Origin: Dehalococcoidia bacterium
GTDB taxonomy: Bacteria; Chloroflexota; Dehalococcoidia; Lucifugimonadales; Lucifugimonadaceae
Reading direction: 5' to 3'
Assembly (NCBI GenBank): GCA_012270805.1
Contig: JAAXHR010000342.1
Location: 1 to 57,314 of the forward strand
Length of the DNA: 57,314 nucleotides
Position numbers and translations under genes: made by a program
Shown: in pieces, positions 21,379 through 28,593 of the stretch
Position numbering within the stretch: position 1 is the first letter of the stretch
Layout of the letters: the number at the start of each line of letters is the position of its first letter
The notes under the pieces: generated by a model
What the model was told of the DNA's origin: nothing
Seen by the model: the letters and a program-made list of their open reading frames with translations, nothing else
Database searches by the model: none

Positions 21379-21564
21379 ATGTGCGAACACGGAATGTTCT
21401 ACTGGTGCATCAAGTGTGACGAAGACGACCGGATTGCAGAGCTAATCAATACCTGGGAGATACGTCGGGCAGGGTACGAAGCCGAAGCGTACTACGACTA
21501 CCTAGCCGACGCTGGGATCATCGACGCTGACAGCGTTGATCTGGAACCGATGGAGGTTGCTTAA
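21379..21564 (+). CDS. Small acidic early protein
   Basis: 61 residues starting MCEHGMFYWCIKCDEDD (Cys/His cluster, possible metal site), then helical and acidic (YDYLADAGIIDADSVDLE). ACAACGGAGGG precedes the start. Its stop overlaps the next ATG (TAATG). Confidence 0.65.
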   Translation: MCEHGMFYWCIKCDEDDRIAELINTWEIRRAGYEAEAYYDYLADAGIIDADSVDLEPMEVA

Positions 21565-21713
21565 TGCAAAAACAAGATGTTCTCAAAACCCCTAACCCCG
21601 ATGATCCATGTTGTCACGACTACTGCGGTCACGCTTTCAAAGATCACTGGAAAAACGGGTTCATGAAAGGGATATGCCGTATCTGTATTTCCTGCAAGGA
21701 ATTCAAACGATAG
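21564..21713 (+). CDS. 49-residue zinc-ribbon protein
   Basis: Read through the gap. It begins MQKQDVLKTPNPDDPCCHDY, then has CGHAFKDHW, CRICISC and ends KEFKR. The pattern CGHxxxDH...CxxCxxCxxFKR is shared with the 50-residue protein at 21966, so the two are paralogues. The ATG overlaps the upstream stop. Confidence 0.65.
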   Translation: MQKQDVLKTPNPDDPCCHDYCGHAFKDHWKNGFMKGICRICISCKEFKR

Positions 21714-21807
21714 GCACAGAACGACGGCGGTCTTCGGATCGCCGGTAATGTGGCACCGACACCGTAAGCTGTCGGCTATCGTCGCAAATCTAAACCGGAG
21801 GTAATCT
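21714..21807 (+). promoter_or_regulatory. Hairpin-containing leader of the RHH gene
   Basis: Two strong hairpins: GGCGGTC-TTCG-GATCGCC, with a UUCG tetraloop, and CCGACA/TGTCGG. They sit directly upstream of a ribbon-helix-helix gene and may be a terminator or protein-binding leader. No T-run follows. Confidence 0.4.
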
Positions 21808-21966
21808 ATGATAGAACGCCGCGGGACGAAACCGTTTGCTGTGAGACATCTTCCCGTCGAAGTGTGGGAACGGCTAAAAATCCAGTCGGCCTATCAGCAA
21901 AGGCCAATGACGGAAATCGTAATCGAAGCGATCAGAGAAAAACTCGACAAGCTGGAAGGGGAGTGA
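21808..21966 (+). CDS. Ribbon-helix-helix transcriptional regulator
   Basis: 52 residues: a basic start (MIERRGTKPFAVRHLP) supplying the beta-strand, then VEVWERLKIQSAYQQ and MTEIVIEAIREKLDKLEGE, the two helices of an Arc/MetJ-like fold. CGGAGG precedes the ATG. As the only small DNA-binding regulator in the early block, it is a candidate repressor for the divergent promoters. Confidence 0.7.
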   Translation: MIERRGTKPFAVRHLPVEVWERLKIQSAYQQRPMTEIVIEAIREKLDKLEGE

Positions 21967-22118
21967 TGCCCTTAGCAGACCGAGACAACCCCGTTCTGTG
22001 CCGTGAACGCGACTGTGGACATTCGATAATGGATCACATCAAAAACCGCGTCGTGCGAGGGTGTAGCCGCTGCGGGTGTCCACGGTTCAAACGTCAACCA
22101 CGGCACATAATCAGATAG
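21966..22118 (+). CDS. 50-residue zinc-ribbon protein
   Basis: The ATG overlaps the upstream TGA. Ligands: CRERDCGHSIMDH and CSRCGCPRFKR. It is a paralogue of the 21564 gene with the same CGH-DH-CxxCxCxxFKR order. The longer open frame from 21864 is only read-through over the RHH gene. Confidence 0.65.
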   Translation: MPLADRDNPVLCRERDCGHSIMDHIKNRVVRGCSRCGCPRFKRQPRHIIR

Positions 22119-22133
22119 CACGCCGCTACGTCG

Positions 22134-22163
22134 CTCTACGGGCGACCTACGGCGTTAGAAAGG
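22134..22163 (+). repeat. CTCTACGG-type intergenic motif, copy C
   Basis: CTCTACGGGCGACC then TACGGCGTTAGAAAGG, related to the motif copies at 33770 and 42772. Here it also forms a nested hairpin (GTCGC/GCGAC inside GCCG/CGGC). It ends in the ribosome site of the next gene. It may be a phage promoter whose -10 resembles TTAGAA. Confidence 0.4.
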
Positions 22164-22170
22164 AAATATA

Positions 22171-23001
22171 TTGAACAAACAGAAGGTATACAACACAACT
22201 GAATTGCGAGAGGTTGACATATCTCCGCAGCTAGCCGAGGAAATGCTTACTCGGAATGGACACAACCGCCCGATGTCGGAGAGACGTGCCCAACGACTAG
22301 CCGAGCGGATCAAACGGGGCGAGTGGCGGTATAACGGCGAGTCGATCATCGTAGATTGGCACGACAACATCCTCGACGGTCAGCATCGTTTGTGGGCGAT
22401 ATTCCTGTCAGGTAAGACTGTCAAGTCGGCCATAGTCTATGGGATTGATCCTGCCACGTTCACAACAATTGACGTTGGTCGCGGGCGGTCAAGTGCTGAT
22501 TCCCTCGCCGTGTTTGGATACCAGAACACGTCTTCATTGTCCGTCGCCGCTCGGATAATCTACAACCTCGAACTGAACGCCGAACAATATCAGGACGCTT
22601 ACGGCGTTTCGAACGAAGCGATCATCGACATCGTAGAGCGCCATCCTGGGTTAATCGAGTCCACCGCGAAGTGTCTTTCCTGGGGATCAAGAACGGGACT
22701 CGGCAGAGGGCGCACAGCAGGACTACACTACCTGTTCAGTCAGGTTAACCAGGAACAGGCGGATACGTTCGTGGCAGATTTCGCCAACGGGACCGGTGTC
22801 GTTGCAGAGAACGACGCCTTTATCCGGTTACGGGACCGCCTGCGGGACGCAAGGATGTCTGCCACTGTCAACATCGACGTTGCAACTCAGCTAGCGTTGG
22901 TAATTAAGGCGTGGAATATGTACCGGACCGGAAAGGTACTACGGCACGTTGCATGGAAGCGCACCGGCGAAAAGCCTGAACCGTTCCCGAAGCCTGTCTA
23001 G
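22171..23001 (+). CDS. ParB/sulfiredoxin-like protein with DGQHRL motif
   Basis: 276 residues from a TTG at 22171 (GAAAGGAAATATA upstream). ILDGQHRLWAIFLSG near residue 70 is the ParB/Srx-like nucleotide-binding signature of many phage proteins. The rest is helical. ParB-like folds bind or hydrolyse nucleotides and can act as nucleases; no specific role can be given. Confidence 0.7.
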   Translation: MNKQKVYNTTELREVDISPQLAEEMLTRNGHNRPMSERRAQRLAERIKRGEWRYNGESIIVDWHDNILDGQHRLWAIFLSGKTVKSAIVYGIDPATFTTIDVGRGRSSADSLAVFGYQNTSSLSVAARIIYNLELNAEQYQDAYGVSNEAIIDIVERHPGLIESTAKCLSWGSRTGLGRGRTAGLHYLFSQVNQEQADTFVADFANGTGVVAENDAFIRLRDRLRDARMSATVNIDVATQLALVIKAWNMYRTGKVLRHVAWKRTGEKPEPFPKPV

Positions 23002-23010
23002 GCAAAAGTA

Positions 23011-23105
23011 AAGGCCGGATCAGTGTTGGCATGTCATGAGCGTAACACTGGCAGCGACAATCTCTTAGGGGGGCAGATTGCGATGTGTGAGGCTGATCCG
23101 GCCTT
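23011..23105 (+). ncRNA. Compact three-way-junction RNA
   Basis: The outer 13-pair helix AAGGCCGGATCAG/CTGATCCGGCCTT (23011-23023 with 23093-23105) is perfect. It closes two inner hairpins, CAGTGTT/AACACTG and CAATCT/AGATTG, the latter with a G-rich loop. No ORF lies inside. It could be a stand-alone RNA, a riboswitch-like leader or a terminator for the upstream gene. Confidence 0.5.
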
Positions 23106-23145
23106 ACTCGCATAGTACAATACTCAACACGACGGAGGTCAAGAC

Positions 23146-23289
23146 ATGAAGCTACGTTCTATTCTCTATTTCATCGCCGCCCTTCTAGGTGACGCAAATG
23201 CGGTATCGAAGAACCGTGTCGGTCGGCGTGTCGCTAGACGTGCAGCAGGACGGGCAGCGGGGAGAGGCATGGGGAAGCTGTTCAAATGA
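23146..23289 (+). CDS. 47-residue basic protein
   Basis: Starts after GACGGAGGTCAAGAC. MKLRSILYFIAALLGDANAV looks like a short hydrophobic or signal-like segment, followed by a strongly basic Arg/Ala/Gly tail. Its TGA overlaps the next ATG. It may be membrane-associated or RNA-binding. Confidence 0.55.
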   Translation: MKLRSILYFIAALLGDANAVSKNRVGRRVARRAAGRAAGRGMGKLFK

Positions 23290-23561
23290 ACTACCCCGAC
23301 AACCGAAGGGCGTTGACAGATTACTACCTTCAGTACGACTTGGACGTTCTTTCCGACTCCAACGCAATCGATATACAGAAGGAACGGGACGACCTGTTTG
23401 ACGCGCTCCAGAAGATGCCCAAATACAACGGACTGCAATCGTGGTGTTATGGCTGCGGTGTAGTTCGTGGGTTTAATGTACATCGAACCGGATGTATTGT
23501 GAAACATGCCGAAACGCTCATTGCCCGTATCAAGAAAGGAACTTCCAATGACGAACCGTAA
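23286..23561 (+). CDS. Hypothetical protein with CYGC and HRTGC
   Basis: 91 residues. The N-terminal half is acidic and helical; CYGCGV and VHRTGC suggest a CCHC zinc site near residues 53-70. Its ATG overlaps the preceding stop and its end overlaps the next start by 14 bases. Confidence 0.65.
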   Translation: MNYPDNRRALTDYYLQYDLDVLSDSNAIDIQKERDDLFDALQKMPKYNGLQSWCYGCGVVRGFNVHRTGCIVKHAETLIARIKKGTSNDEP

Positions 23562-23928
23562 ACCGTGGCGTGGATGGGCGGCGGACAGGAAACCGGAAAA
23601 GATCAAGTACGGCGCACCGGACGGACGGCGTGAACGCTATGCCGAGCTAGAGCGACAGACTGAAGGCTACATATGCGGTGTCTGTACCTCAGAAATCCGC
23701 ATCGTGTGGATGAAAGATCAGAGCGACTACGGTCTTCGATGCAACTGCCATCCTCACAGGCCACGACCAGTCCGAGACTCACAGAGCCGGTACATCGAAC
23801 AGAAGCGCGGGAAGATGGTCAGATCACAGATAACGGGTTCGGTGTCTGTGTTCGCTGACGATGAAGTATCCGAACCTGATCGGGTCGTTGCGGACGCCGC
23901 CGACCTGTTCCCGATGGAGGGTGAATAG
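23548..23928 (+). CDS. Hypothetical zinc-finger protein
   Basis: 126 residues from the ATG at 23548 (AAGAAAGGAAC upstream). CGVCTSEIR and CNCHPHRP supply a probable zinc site in the middle; the ends are basic and acidic respectively. An upstream extension to 23506 lacks support. TAG is directly followed by the GTG of the next gene. Confidence 0.65.
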   Translation: MTNRKPWRGWAADRKPEKIKYGAPDGRRERYAELERQTEGYICGVCTSEIRIVWMKDQSDYGLRCNCHPHRPRPVRDSQSRYIEQKRGKMVRSQITGSVSVFADDEVSEPDRVVADAADLFPMEGE

Positions 23929-25112
23929 TGGCAAAACGTAGAGTTATAGACGAAAACGGCGTCGTGGTCGAAGAATACGACTCGGAGGTAGATTCATACT
24001 CTTACTCGTATCCCGACATCGACAAACCCGTTCAGCAACGGGACATCGCCGTTACACCGGCAACGGTAGGCGAACCGCTAGCGCCACAAGATTTCCTGAA
24101 CCGGATCAATCTTATGAAGACGGTCGTCAAGGAAATGTCTGAAGATGTCCACTTCGGCGTCATCCCAGGAACGAACAACAAGCGATCACTATGGGAACCT
24201 GGGGCCGAGTTCCTGCGGATGGCCTTCGGTATCCGATGGGATTACGAAGTCATTGACGAAACCGTTGACATCGAACGCGGTCATTACCGATACGTCGTGG
24301 AAGCGTTCGCTCTCGACAGCGCGGGCCAACGCGGGGCAAAGTGGCGCGGTGTAGCTGACAGCCGATCATCGAAATTCGGTCGGATGGAGGCCGGAGAACT
24401 GGAACACAACGTCTTCGACAGGGCGCTGAAACGCGCCTTCGTCAATCTGATTAGGAACGTCACGGCGGCGTCCGGTGAGTTCCAGACAATCGTTGACGAT
24501 ACAGACGTTGACGTTTACACCCAGGCCGACGAACGGATAGATACGAGCGGAGGGTTCGACCCGTCTCGGTTCTGCCCACTCCACAGCAACGTGCAGAACC
24601 GCAAGGCGTGGGTCGCTTGGCAGAAAGGCGAGTACGGTCGCTATCACCGGATGGACAACGGTAAGTTCTGCAACTACAAAGCTATTTTAGACGCACGGTG
24701 GGCCGAGCTAGCGAAGTCGATTGACTACACTCGGAAAGACCTGAACGAATGGCTCAAGGAACGGGCCATGACAACCCTCGGCAAACTATCCGACGAAGAC
24801 AGGGCGAAGTTCCTAACTGAGTTTGAAGCCCACGTCGATTCCGTCAAGGCCGGTGCCATTGAAGCCGAAGATGCACCAGAATCGCCGGAGAGCGACGAAC
24901 CGCACACCGACAGTGCCAATACACCAGAGGAACCCGAAACGCCCGTCTCTGGAGATACTCATGCGTCAGAGGGAGGGAGAATCGCCTACATACAAGGCGT
25001 TTTAGAAGATGCGGGGATTGATGAACCTTCCGTTAGCATGATGGAGTTCTTCACCGAGAACCCCGAAGCCGACGCAGACGACTACCTTCAGGAAGTCGGG
25101 GCGTTGATATAA
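23928..25112 (+). CDS. Possible recombination/replication protein (VIPGT-PGAE family)
   Basis: 394 residues, GTG start. The segment DVHFGVIPGTNNKRSLWEPGAEFLRMAFG (residues ~76-104) matches a signature common in phage early regions, in proteins annotated as hypothetical or recombination-associated. The last ~80 residues are acidic and repetitive in Pro/Glu/Asp, probably disordered, as in single-strand-binding tails. Its place in the early block fits DNA metabolism; the exact function is not established. Confidence 0.65.
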   Translation: MAKRRVIDENGVVVEEYDSEVDSYSYSYPDIDKPVQQRDIAVTPATVGEPLAPQDFLNRINLMKTVVKEMSEDVHFGVIPGTNNKRSLWEPGAEFLRMAFGIRWDYEVIDETVDIERGHYRYVVEAFALDSAGQRGAKWRGVADSRSSKFGRMEAGELEHNVFDRALKRAFVNLIRNVTAASGEFQTIVDDTDVDVYTQADERIDTSGGFDPSRFCPLHSNVQNRKAWVAWQKGEYGRYHRMDNGKFCNYKAILDARWAELAKSIDYTRKDLNEWLKERAMTTLGKLSDEDRAKFLTEFEAHVDSVKAGAIEAEDAPESPESDEPHTDSANTPEEPETPVSGDTHASEGGRIAYIQGVLEDAGIDEPSVSMMEFFTENPEADADDYLQEVGALI

Positions 25113-25116
25113 TCAA

Positions 25117-25249
25117 ATAGCCGGAATAGCATATATTCATGATCTGCGGCGTGGTAGCGCCAAGTCTACAGAAAGGAACGACTATCGCTGCATACGAATT
25201 ACGATCTGACTCACCCCGCGCTACCGCGCCGTTTTTGTTTTTCGGCTAT
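25117..25249 (+). terminator. Nested hairpin with T-run
   Basis: CGGCGTGGTAGCG (25147-25159) pairs with CGCTACCGCGCCG (25219-25231, one G-T pair) and is followed by TTTTTGTTTTT, a factor-independent terminator with a loop of about 59 bases. An outer helix ATAGCCG/CGGCTAT (25117-25123 with 25243-25249) encloses the T-run itself. The loop contains AGAAAGGAAC, a ribosome-site-like sequence without a usable ORF. Confidence 0.6.
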
Positions 25250-25275
25250 CTACAAAGCGAAAGGAATGCCATGAA

Positions 25276-25620
25276 GTGACTACGACCGTCTCACACGAAG
25301 AACAGACTAGCATGGACGAATACATTGTTCCCGACCGGAATCTCCAGACCCTTCTGGACGACCGGATGAAGCTACGCGAAACAAAACTCGCCGCCAATCG
25401 TGAATTCGAAGCGTCCAGGGAGGCCGTCGAGGAAGCGTTGAATGACCTCACAATCGGTCAGCTTTCGATCAACGCTTGGCTCAGGCAGGACAGCGCGAAC
25501 CGGAAAGTCCGGTGTGGCCCTCACGTCATTTCCCTGCGTGAAACCGACGCGATTACCGTCGAAGCCCACACGCGGGATGCTGCGGAACGTCGGGTCTACA
25601 CCCACGACCCTGGCGAGTAA
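25276..25620 (+). CDS. Hypothetical coiled-coil protein
   Basis: 114 residues from a GTG at 25276 (AAGGA ten bases upstream). An internal ATG at 25312 is the alternative. Residues ~25-60 (LLDDRMKLRETKLAANREFE and on) are a likely coiled coil, followed by a small mixed domain. Unrecognised; it resembles small phage proteins linked to recombination nucleases. Confidence 0.6.
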   Translation: MTTTVSHEEQTSMDEYIVPDRNLQTLLDDRMKLRETKLAANREFEASREAVEEALNDLTIGQLSINAWLRQDSANRKVRCGPHVISLRETDAITVEAHTRDAAERRVYTHDPGE

Positions 25621-25663
25621 AGTTTCCTAGCTTCTAACGATCCCCTGATCTTCTGAATCGAGT

Positions 25664-25703
25664 CGGCGGGTGATGGAGCCATCTGTCACCCGCCTTTGTT
25701 TTT
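25664..25703 (+). terminator. Factor-independent terminator
   Basis: GGCGGGTGA and TCACCCGCC pair perfectly around a 12-base loop, followed by TTTGTTTTTG. It lies between the 25620 stop and the next gene, whose ribosome site GAAAGGA follows at once. Confidence 0.8.
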
Positions 25704-25716
25704 GAAAGGAAAACTC

Positions 25717-26574
25717 ATGGCAACATATTACAAACTGGCCCGCCCCGACGGGTTCGATTTCTACAGTGGGAAGACGATCAACTACCGTGAAAACATCGGG
25801 AAGACCGTTCTCTGCCCTCCTTCCGACTGGCCGAACCGCATTAGGGAAGGAGTGTGGCGTCTATGCACCACCGACGTACTCCACGCATCCGACACCGCAG
25901 AGAAGTGTTTCGTCGGAGCGAAAGTTCCCTGTTCTCTTTACCGAGTTGAGGGTACGCCCGTGGTTGAACATTACGAAAAGGCGGGGTTTGCAGAGTTATA
26001 CGTCCTTGAAGAACTCGACCCCGCCGAACACTTTAAGTGGAGGTATCAAGAGGCTGTCAGCCCCATGCATCCTCTGAAAATCAGGCCTTCCGATATAACC
26101 GAATCTCAAATCTCACTTGTTCGTGCGTGGGCTTCGGTCTGGAATTCGGTCACGGATTCGGTCAGGGCTTCGGTCTGGGCTTCGGTCACGGATTCGGGAA
26201 GGGATTCGGTCTGGGATTCGGTCTACGCTTCGGTCAGGGATTCGGTCTGGGCTTCGGTCAGGGATTCGGTCTGGGATTCGGTCTGGGCTTCGGTCAGGGA
26301 TTCGGTCTGGGATAAGGTCAGGGATAAGGTCAGGGATTCGGTCTGGGATTCGGTCAGGGCTTCGGTCAGGGCTTCGGTCTGGGCATATACCGGTCACATA
26401 TTCGTCCCTGTTGTAGATACCTGGAAATACGTCACCCCTTTTGAGGGTCAATACCCGTTCCAGCCTGCCGTTAACCTGTGGATGCAGGGGTTAGTCCCAA
26501 GTTTCGATGGCAAGCGATGGCGACTACACGGCCACGAAGACGCCCGAATACTATGGCAAGGACAGATAACATGA
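25717..26574 (+). CDS. Protein with 21 tandem tetrapeptide repeats
   Basis: 285 residues from the ATG at 25717 (GAAAGGAAAACTC upstream; an open frame back to 25696 crosses the terminator). Residues 1-138 are an ordinary soluble domain. Residues ~139-222 are repeats of the form (Asp/Ala)-Ser-Val-(Trp/Arg), e.g. DSVWDSVYASVRDSVWASV. The last ~60 residues return to normal sequence (WKYVTPFEGQYPFQPAVNLW). The stop overlaps the next ATG. Similar Ser-Val-Trp repeat proteins occur in phage metagenomes, with unknown role; a regular amphipathic solenoid is plausible. Confidence 0.75.
   Translation: MATYYKLARPDGFDFYSGKTINYRENIGKTVLCPPSDWPNRIREGVWRLCTTDVLHASDTAEKCFVGAKVPCSLYRVEGTPVVEHYEKAGFAELYVLEELDPAEHFKWRYQEAVSPMHPLKIRPSDITESQISLVRAWASVWNSVTDSVRASVWASVTDSGRDSVWDSVYASVRDSVWASVRDSVWDSVWASVRDSVWDKVRDKVRDSVWDSVRASVRASVWAYTGHIFVPVVDTWKYVTPFEGQYPFQPAVNLWMQGLVPSFDGKRWRLHGHEDARILWQGQIT
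26131..26382 (+). repeat. 12-bp coding tandem repeat, 21 units
   Basis: 252 bases built from the unit TTCGGTC(A/T)GGG(A/C)(T), in frame with the host gene. Because the period is a multiple of three and the unit lacks stops, several other frames are also open across it. Unit number is likely to vary by slippage or recombination. Confidence 0.9.
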
Positions 26575-26876
26575 CGGTTGAACATGAACCGGATTGGATC
26601 GTCCTAGACGGCCCGTGGATCGTAGTACCGCTCGAAGACGATCAACAATATCGAGAATATTCAACACTGGTCTGTTGCTTCACCTGTGCCGGTGCGGTAG
26701 AAGACCACGACGCTGAACCCCGAACGATCCGCGACGAATACAACTACCCACGACCAGCGGCACAGCTAGTCGTTCCGTTGAACGTAGCTGGCCTCCGGTA
26801 CGCGACCGAAGCCGAGCTAGAGGATTTCTGGAAACGTCGGTTCGATGTACAAACGACCCACTTCCGTGTAACATAG
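26571..26876 (+). CDS. Hypothetical protein with CCFTC
   Basis: 101 residues from the ATG at 26571, which overlaps the previous stop (ATGA). LVCCFTCAGAVEDH may bind metal; the remainder is a small acidic domain. The frame is open upstream, but the overlap supports this start. Unrecognised. Confidence 0.65.
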   Translation: MTVEHEPDWIVLDGPWIVVPLEDDQQYREYSTLVCCFTCAGAVEDHDAEPRTIRDEYNYPRPAAQLVVPLNVAGLRYATEAELEDFWKRRFDVQTTHFRVT

Positions 26877-26884
26877 TCCCCAAG

Positions 26885-27350
26885 AGGTCGGTGTCACCTT
26901 CCCTTACCCGCGACACCGCCCTCCGTTGTGTGAAGTCCCGCGTCTGTCTTTATCCCTCCAAGATGTGAACAGGCGCGGGACTGTTTCATTCAAGCCGAAC
27001 CGGATAGCTAGACGAAGACTGCACATCAAGTGTGCTACACCTGAAAAAGTAGCCGATGTTGAGTTGTTAAGGTAATACCTCCGTGATAACGGAGAACGGC
27101 GATTAAAGCACCGTCGTCCCCTAATCTCGCAGTCTACGGGAGTCGGCCCCGTTCACGTCTAGCTATCCGGTTCTAGGACTGGACAGCCGCATGAAAGATC
27201 GCACCATTCAGATGTCGGATTCAGGCTCTAGTGGCTAGAGGCGGCTGTATCTGTGCTTCTCAGACACCGCCCACCTGTGGGATTACGGACCGTATGTTGC
27301 AGGCGCTATCTGCGGGAGTCGGTCCCGTGTATCGTGCGGCTGTCCAGTCT
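26885..27350 (+). ncRNA. Large multi-domain structured RNA
   Basis: About 465 bases without a supported ORF, organised as four consecutive helices. They are CGGTGTC/GACACCG (26889-26918), GTCCCGCG/CGCGGGAC (26935-26981), an 18-pair perfect helix 26997-27014 with 27156-27173 (extended by AGACTGC/GCAGTCT), and a 14-pair perfect helix 27178-27191 with 27335-27348. The last two domains each contain the hairpin CGGGAGTCGGYCCCG near their 3' side (27137-27151 and 27313-27327) plus several inner hairpins (CTCCG/CGGAG, CTCTAG/CTAGAG). It precedes the 27372 gene on the same strand. Size and complexity recall GOLLD/ROOL-type RNAs, but no match can be claimed. Confidence 0.65.
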
Positions 27351-27371
27351 TTAGAAAGGAACAGAAGACCT

Positions 27372-28136
27372 ATGCAACACTACTCGACGGAAGTCATGGC
27401 CGGTCGGATCAACAAGCGGCGATCTGTGACGACCGGTGAAGGATATGTTCGCCGTAAACAGAAGACGGAAAAACAGAGGATGCGTGATCTAATAATCACG
27501 GAGCTTTCACTTCGACACTGGCCCAACGCTCTGAACGTCCTCACATTCCCGTCGATACACTGGTCGTTCGAGAACGATCTAATCAACAAGAGGGAACGAC
27601 CGCGTGACCTCCAGCGGGGCTACGTCAACGCGACGATCATCACCGCTATCGAGCGAGAGACGCCGATCTTCAGGGCCGCTGCGCTCCGTATGCCAGGGAC
27701 ACGCGACGGTGAGATTCACATTCTCGAAACGCCTCCGTGGGCCAGTGCCGCCGTTCGTACTCGAAAGATCGGTAGGTTCTATCAAACCGACTTCGAATCG
27801 TTAGCGGCGAAACAGGATTACGTGTACGATGCAGCGTGGCTCGACTTCAACGGGCCGCTGTCGCCGAAGCTGGTCGCTCACATTATTTCGTTCTGGTCGA
27901 GAAAGATCAGATGGAAGATGTTCGTCACCGTCATGCACGGACGGTACACGCCAGACGCGATGGAATCGATTGAACGGTACGGATCGCCGGAGGAATGGCT
28001 GTCGTCGTCGCTGACCGATAGCCGTCAGATCATGTCGGAGCGGTATCGGGACAACATGACGATGATCCAAATGGGATTCGTCAAGACGTTTGACCTGTTC
28101 GATACTACAGACCTTTTGAAACTGCTGGAGGGCTAG
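27372..28136 (+). CDS. Conserved-looking phage protein of unknown function
   Basis: 254 residues from the ATG at 27372 (TAGAAAGGAAC upstream); the longer frame from 27231 runs into the structured RNA and is rejected. A basic N-terminus is followed by LNVLTFPSIHWSFENDL and YDAAWLDFNGPLSPKLVAHI, which read like the strands of a Rossmann/methyltransferase-like fold, but no cofactor motif is convincing. No function assigned. Confidence 0.7.
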   Translation: MQHYSTEVMAGRINKRRSVTTGEGYVRRKQKTEKQRMRDLIITELSLRHWPNALNVLTFPSIHWSFENDLINKRERPRDLQRGYVNATIITAIERETPIFRAAALRMPGTRDGEIHILETPPWASAAVRTRKIGRFYQTDFESLAAKQDYVYDAAWLDFNGPLSPKLVAHIISFWSRKIRWKMFVTVMHGRYTPDAMESIERYGSPEEWLSSSLTDSRQIMSERYRDNMTMIQMGFVKTFDLFDTTDLLKLLEG

Positions 28137-28137
28137 T

Positions 28138-28401
28138 GTGGAACCTCAAGATCAAATCTCCCGCGAAGCGGCAATCGTCAGGCTCGAAGTTGCCGCCCCT
28201 GACCTACTCGAAGCATGTAGGACGCTTGTTGATTGGGTTGAAACAGGCAGGGAAGACCTTAGCGATCCGTCCGTTGGGTTGTACAGCAATCCTGACTATT
28301 GCCTCCTGTGCCAACCTGGGATGCCGGACGATCCCAGGCACGTTGACGATTGTCCTGTCGTTCTGGCAATGGCCGCGATAGAGAAGGCCGAGGGTAGTTG
28401 A
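28138..28401 (+). CDS. Hypothetical protein, possible zinc site
   Basis: 87 residues from a GTG directly after the previous stop (GGAGGG upstream). CLLCQPGMPDDPRHVDDC gives a plausible C-C-H-C zinc site near residues 56-73; the ends are helical. Function unknown. Confidence 0.65.
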   Translation: MEPQDQISREAAIVRLEVAAPDLLEACRTLVDWVETGREDLSDPSVGLYSNPDYCLLCQPGMPDDPRHVDDCPVVLAMAAIEKAEGS

Positions 28402-28585
28402 CATATCGACGCCGGTCGGCATATCATCGCTGTTGACTGAACTCAGTAGATGAATCACAATAGCTATATCGTCCGGCGAGTATCGTCCAAATCTATTCGA
28501 TCCTAGCTGGCCGGACACCAGAACAATCGCCCCGACCGCTGAGTTCAGTCACCTCACACAAGGTCGGGGCGTTGTGCGTTACTGG
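28402..28585 (+). ncRNA. Structured intergenic RNA with interlocking helices
   Basis: GACTGAACTCAG pairs with CTGAGTTCAGTC, while GCCCCGACC (just before the latter) pairs with GGTCGGGGC after it. The order 1-2-3-4 with pairs 1-3 and 2-4 means a pseudoknot or two alternative states. GTCCGGC/GCCGGAC lies inside. A TTGACA (28398-28403) with ATATCA 17 bases on, and a TTGACT with CACAAT 17 bases on, could be promoters. The second hairpin precedes the HNH ribosome site. Confidence 0.5.
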
Positions 28586-28593
28586 AGGTATGG

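Noticed and set aside
21864..21965. ORF starting at 21864 before the zinc ribbon
   Set aside because: It runs out of frame across the ribbon-helix-helix gene; the ATG at 21966 overlapping the upstream stop is the credible start.
26037..26451. Long ORFs in three extra frames with GFGLGFG, RSGIRSG and DRIPDRSP repeats
   Set aside because: They are shadows of the 12-bp coding repeat, which has no stop in several frames. The frame kept has a ribosome site, non-repetitive ends and an overlap with the next gene.
27231..27371. N-terminal extension of the 27372 gene to 27231
   Set aside because: The extension lies inside a perfectly paired RNA domain and lacks a ribosome site, while ATG 27372 has one.
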